Of a stretch of 44,451 bases of DNA, positions 43,363-44,451 are shown piece by piece. The notes beneath the pieces were generated by a model. The model was not told where the DNA came from and made no database searches. It saw only the letters and a program-made list of their open reading frames with translations. Source of the DNA: Nitrospira sp. (GTDB lineage: Bacteria; Nitrospirota; Nitrospiria; Nitrospirales; Nitrospiraceae); NCBI GenBank assembly GCA_020853775.1, contig JADYYH010000013.1:1-44451 (forward strand), written 5' to 3'. The translations under genes were made by a program, and so were the position numbers. Each line of letters begins with the position of its first letter. Positions within the stretch are counted from its first letter, which is position 1.

Positions 43363-43662
43363 TTAGTCATGATAGTCACACACTTCTAGAATGGTCAGAA
43401 TGGGCGGAGCTTGGGAATCGTCGAGGGTAAAAATCATTCTGTACTGATCGTTGATTCGTATTGACCGTTGGCCTTCTCTGTCGCCCTTAAGCTTTTCGTA
43501 TCGCAAGCTTCTCCAGTTTCTCAGCGTTCGTTCATCGGGTGCCGCTTCTAGTACGACAAGCTTATCCCGGCATGACTTGATAACGGCAAACGGAAGTTTT
43601 GTTTCAAAGGCCCGGTCTGTCCGGATCAAAGCTAACCGGGTCTCTTGAAACTGAATTTTCAT
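43363..43662 (-). CDS. higB: HigB-type RelE-fold toxin
   Basis: A 99-residue basic protein: ERTLRNWRSLRYEKLKGDREGQ, then RSIRINDQYRMIFTLDD, then a C-terminal beta strand (ILEVCDYHD). This is the HigB/RelE-fold pattern of ribosome-dependent mRNA interferases, with the Arg/Tyr-rich centre and the final Cys-Asp-Tyr-His. It is translated from an ATG after GGAG and from a perfect promoter 22 bp upstream. It is the first gene of the higB-higA operon. Confidence 0.9.
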   Translation of the reverse strand: MKIQFQETRLALIRTDRAFETKLPFAVIKSCRDKLVVLEAAPDERTLRNWRSLRYEKLKGDREGQRSIRINDQYRMIFTLDDSQAPPILTILEVCDYHD

Positions 43663-44177
43663 GTCGTCTCCAGATCACGTGACAATATAAAACGATATAT
43701 CTGATTTGTCAATATGGCACTGAACGCAATGCGTTAAGTTTAATATAATTGCATTAATAATAATATCAATTAGTTATGGCAATCATTCTTCCATGTGATT
43801 GAATTTTTGGCAAATTTGCCGACCTTAATTTAAGTCCAAAGGTGGAATAGGAGTTTTCCTTTGGCATCGGCTGGGGGCGAGACAAGAACTTTTCGGCCAA
43901 GGTGGGAATGCTACAAAGTGGACAGCCGTAGACAACAACGTGGTTGTTCCGATGCGAGCAGTGGAGCTTTCGGGAATCCAAAGTGGTCCGGTGGATGGTA
44001 CTGTAACGACGTTCAGGGGTGAATTGACTAGTTTTGGTGTGGTGGTCGATGGAGGAAGTAGGAAGTCAGGTAGGTGGAGGGTACAGATGATTTGACTTCC
44101 TCGATTGTTTGGGGTGAAAAGTTAATTTGGTTTTCTCCAGGAGTACTCATACTAGCCAATAGTGAAGAGTAGAGAAT
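43663..44177. other. 515-bp AT-rich region without a supported gene
   Basis: Apart from the higB promoter at its left end I see no gene. A minus-strand frame at 43766-43981 begins with a Cys/His-rich stretch that could suggest a zinc ribbon, but it has no ribosome site and looks fortuitous. The region is markedly AT-rich near 43680-43830 and leads into the partial gene at 44178. Confidence 0.5.
43684..43712 (-). promoter_or_regulatory. higBA promoter with operator-like palindromes
   Basis: On the minus strand TTGACA (43712-43707) and TATATT (43689-43684) are 17 bp apart. The spacer contains GATATATC (43694-43701). The outer hexamers TGACAA (43680-43685) and TTGTCA (43706-43711) form an inverted repeat. 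HigA-type antitoxins repress such sites. Confidence 0.7.
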
Positions 44178-44451
44178 ATGGAAGATCCTTCGAATTCTCG
44201 GTTCCAGAAAAATAATGTAGGCTGTTTATCTTTTTCTCAGGATATGTTGTTTTTGAGGGGATGTGCTAGTGGTGCAAGCTCATTCATTGCTCGAGTGGTA
44301 AGAGTCGACGGTCGACTCGATTTGATCGCTTTTAAAGAGGCGCTTAAAGCTATTGTGTTTTATCACGAGCCTTTGCGCACAATTTGGAACTACGTTGACA
44401 AGATACCTGCAGCGACGGTTTCTGACTCCCGCGATCTGGAGAAACACTTCA
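44178..44451 (+). CDS. NRPS condensation-domain-like protein (partial, runs off window)
   Basis: Translating from ATG 44178 gives 91 residues before the window ends. The stretch LSFSQDMLFLRG matches condensation-domain motif C1 (SxAQxRLWxL pattern), and VFYHEPLRTIWNYV matches motif C2 (RHExLRTxF). Between them ARVVRVDGRLDLIAFKEAL fits the usual beta strand and helix. This is the start of an NRPS condensation or related acyltransferase domain. The catalytic HHxxxDG lies outside. The gene is more AT-rich than the chromosome to the left. Confidence 0.75.
   Translation, partial: MEDPSNSRFQKNNVGCLSFSQDMLFLRGCASGASSFIARVVRVDGRLDLIAFKEALKAIVFYHEPLRTIWNYVDKIPAATVSDSRDLEKHF

Noticed and set aside
43766-43981. 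Cys/His-rich minus-strand frame that looks like a zinc ribbon
   Set aside because: Only two cysteine pairs without a convincing pattern, no ribosome site, and an AT-rich non-coding setting.
1-44451. CRISPR arrays, rRNA genes and complete insertion sequences
   Set aside because: No regularly spaced repeats, no rRNA stretches and no transposase frames were seen.

Overview
The window looks like part of a chromosome from a Nitrospirota bacterium, most likely a Nitrospira. This is inferred from overall protein character, moderately high GC on the left, and an intergenic inverted-repeat element I associate with Nitrospira genomes. No single marker gene proves it. It divides into a conserved left part (1-26808) and an accessory right part (about 26809-44451).

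Left part. It opens with tRNA-Arg(CCG), two uncharacterised minus-strand genes and an HU-type DNA-binding protein with a clear sigma70 promoter and terminator. Next come a MoaD/ThiS-like protein, rfbC and an oxidative-stress group: a PerR-like regulator, rubrerythrin, a GlpC/HdrD-like Fe-S protein and a DUF3501 protein. A double-domain QueD/PTPS protein, a CBS-domain gene broken by an in-frame TGA, and a ZorA/ZorB-like motor pair follow. After these are an FGE-sulfatase-like protein, a thioredoxin, a peroxiredoxin, typA (with a terminator hairpin almost at its transcript start), PBP1A and the isc iron-sulfur operon (iscR-iscS-iscU-iscA-hscB-hscA-iscX, minus strand). The [2Fe-2S] ferredoxin is divergent from iscR. 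gltX and two tandem tRNA-Gln genes close this part.

Right part. Beyond the tRNA-Gln pair the sequence becomes more AT-rich and carries mobile-element genes. A putative restriction enzyme coupled to a DNA methyltransferase and a stand-alone PD-(D/E)XK nuclease-like protein form a small defence group. They are followed by a tyrosine integrase, an XRE regulator facing an excisionase across a perfect operator palindrome, CHC2-zinc and DUF3987-like replication proteins, a TraD-type coupling protein and a MobF (TrwC/TraI-like) relaxase. The relaxase is split by a -1 shift at a T6 run. No mating-pair (type IV secretion) genes are visible, so this resembles an integrative mobilizable element. A higB-higA(ImmA) toxin-antitoxin operon follows.

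The window ends inside an AT-rich gene starting at 44178 whose first 91 residues look like the start of a non-ribosomal peptide synthetase condensation domain. All function calls come from reading the sequence. No database search was run.
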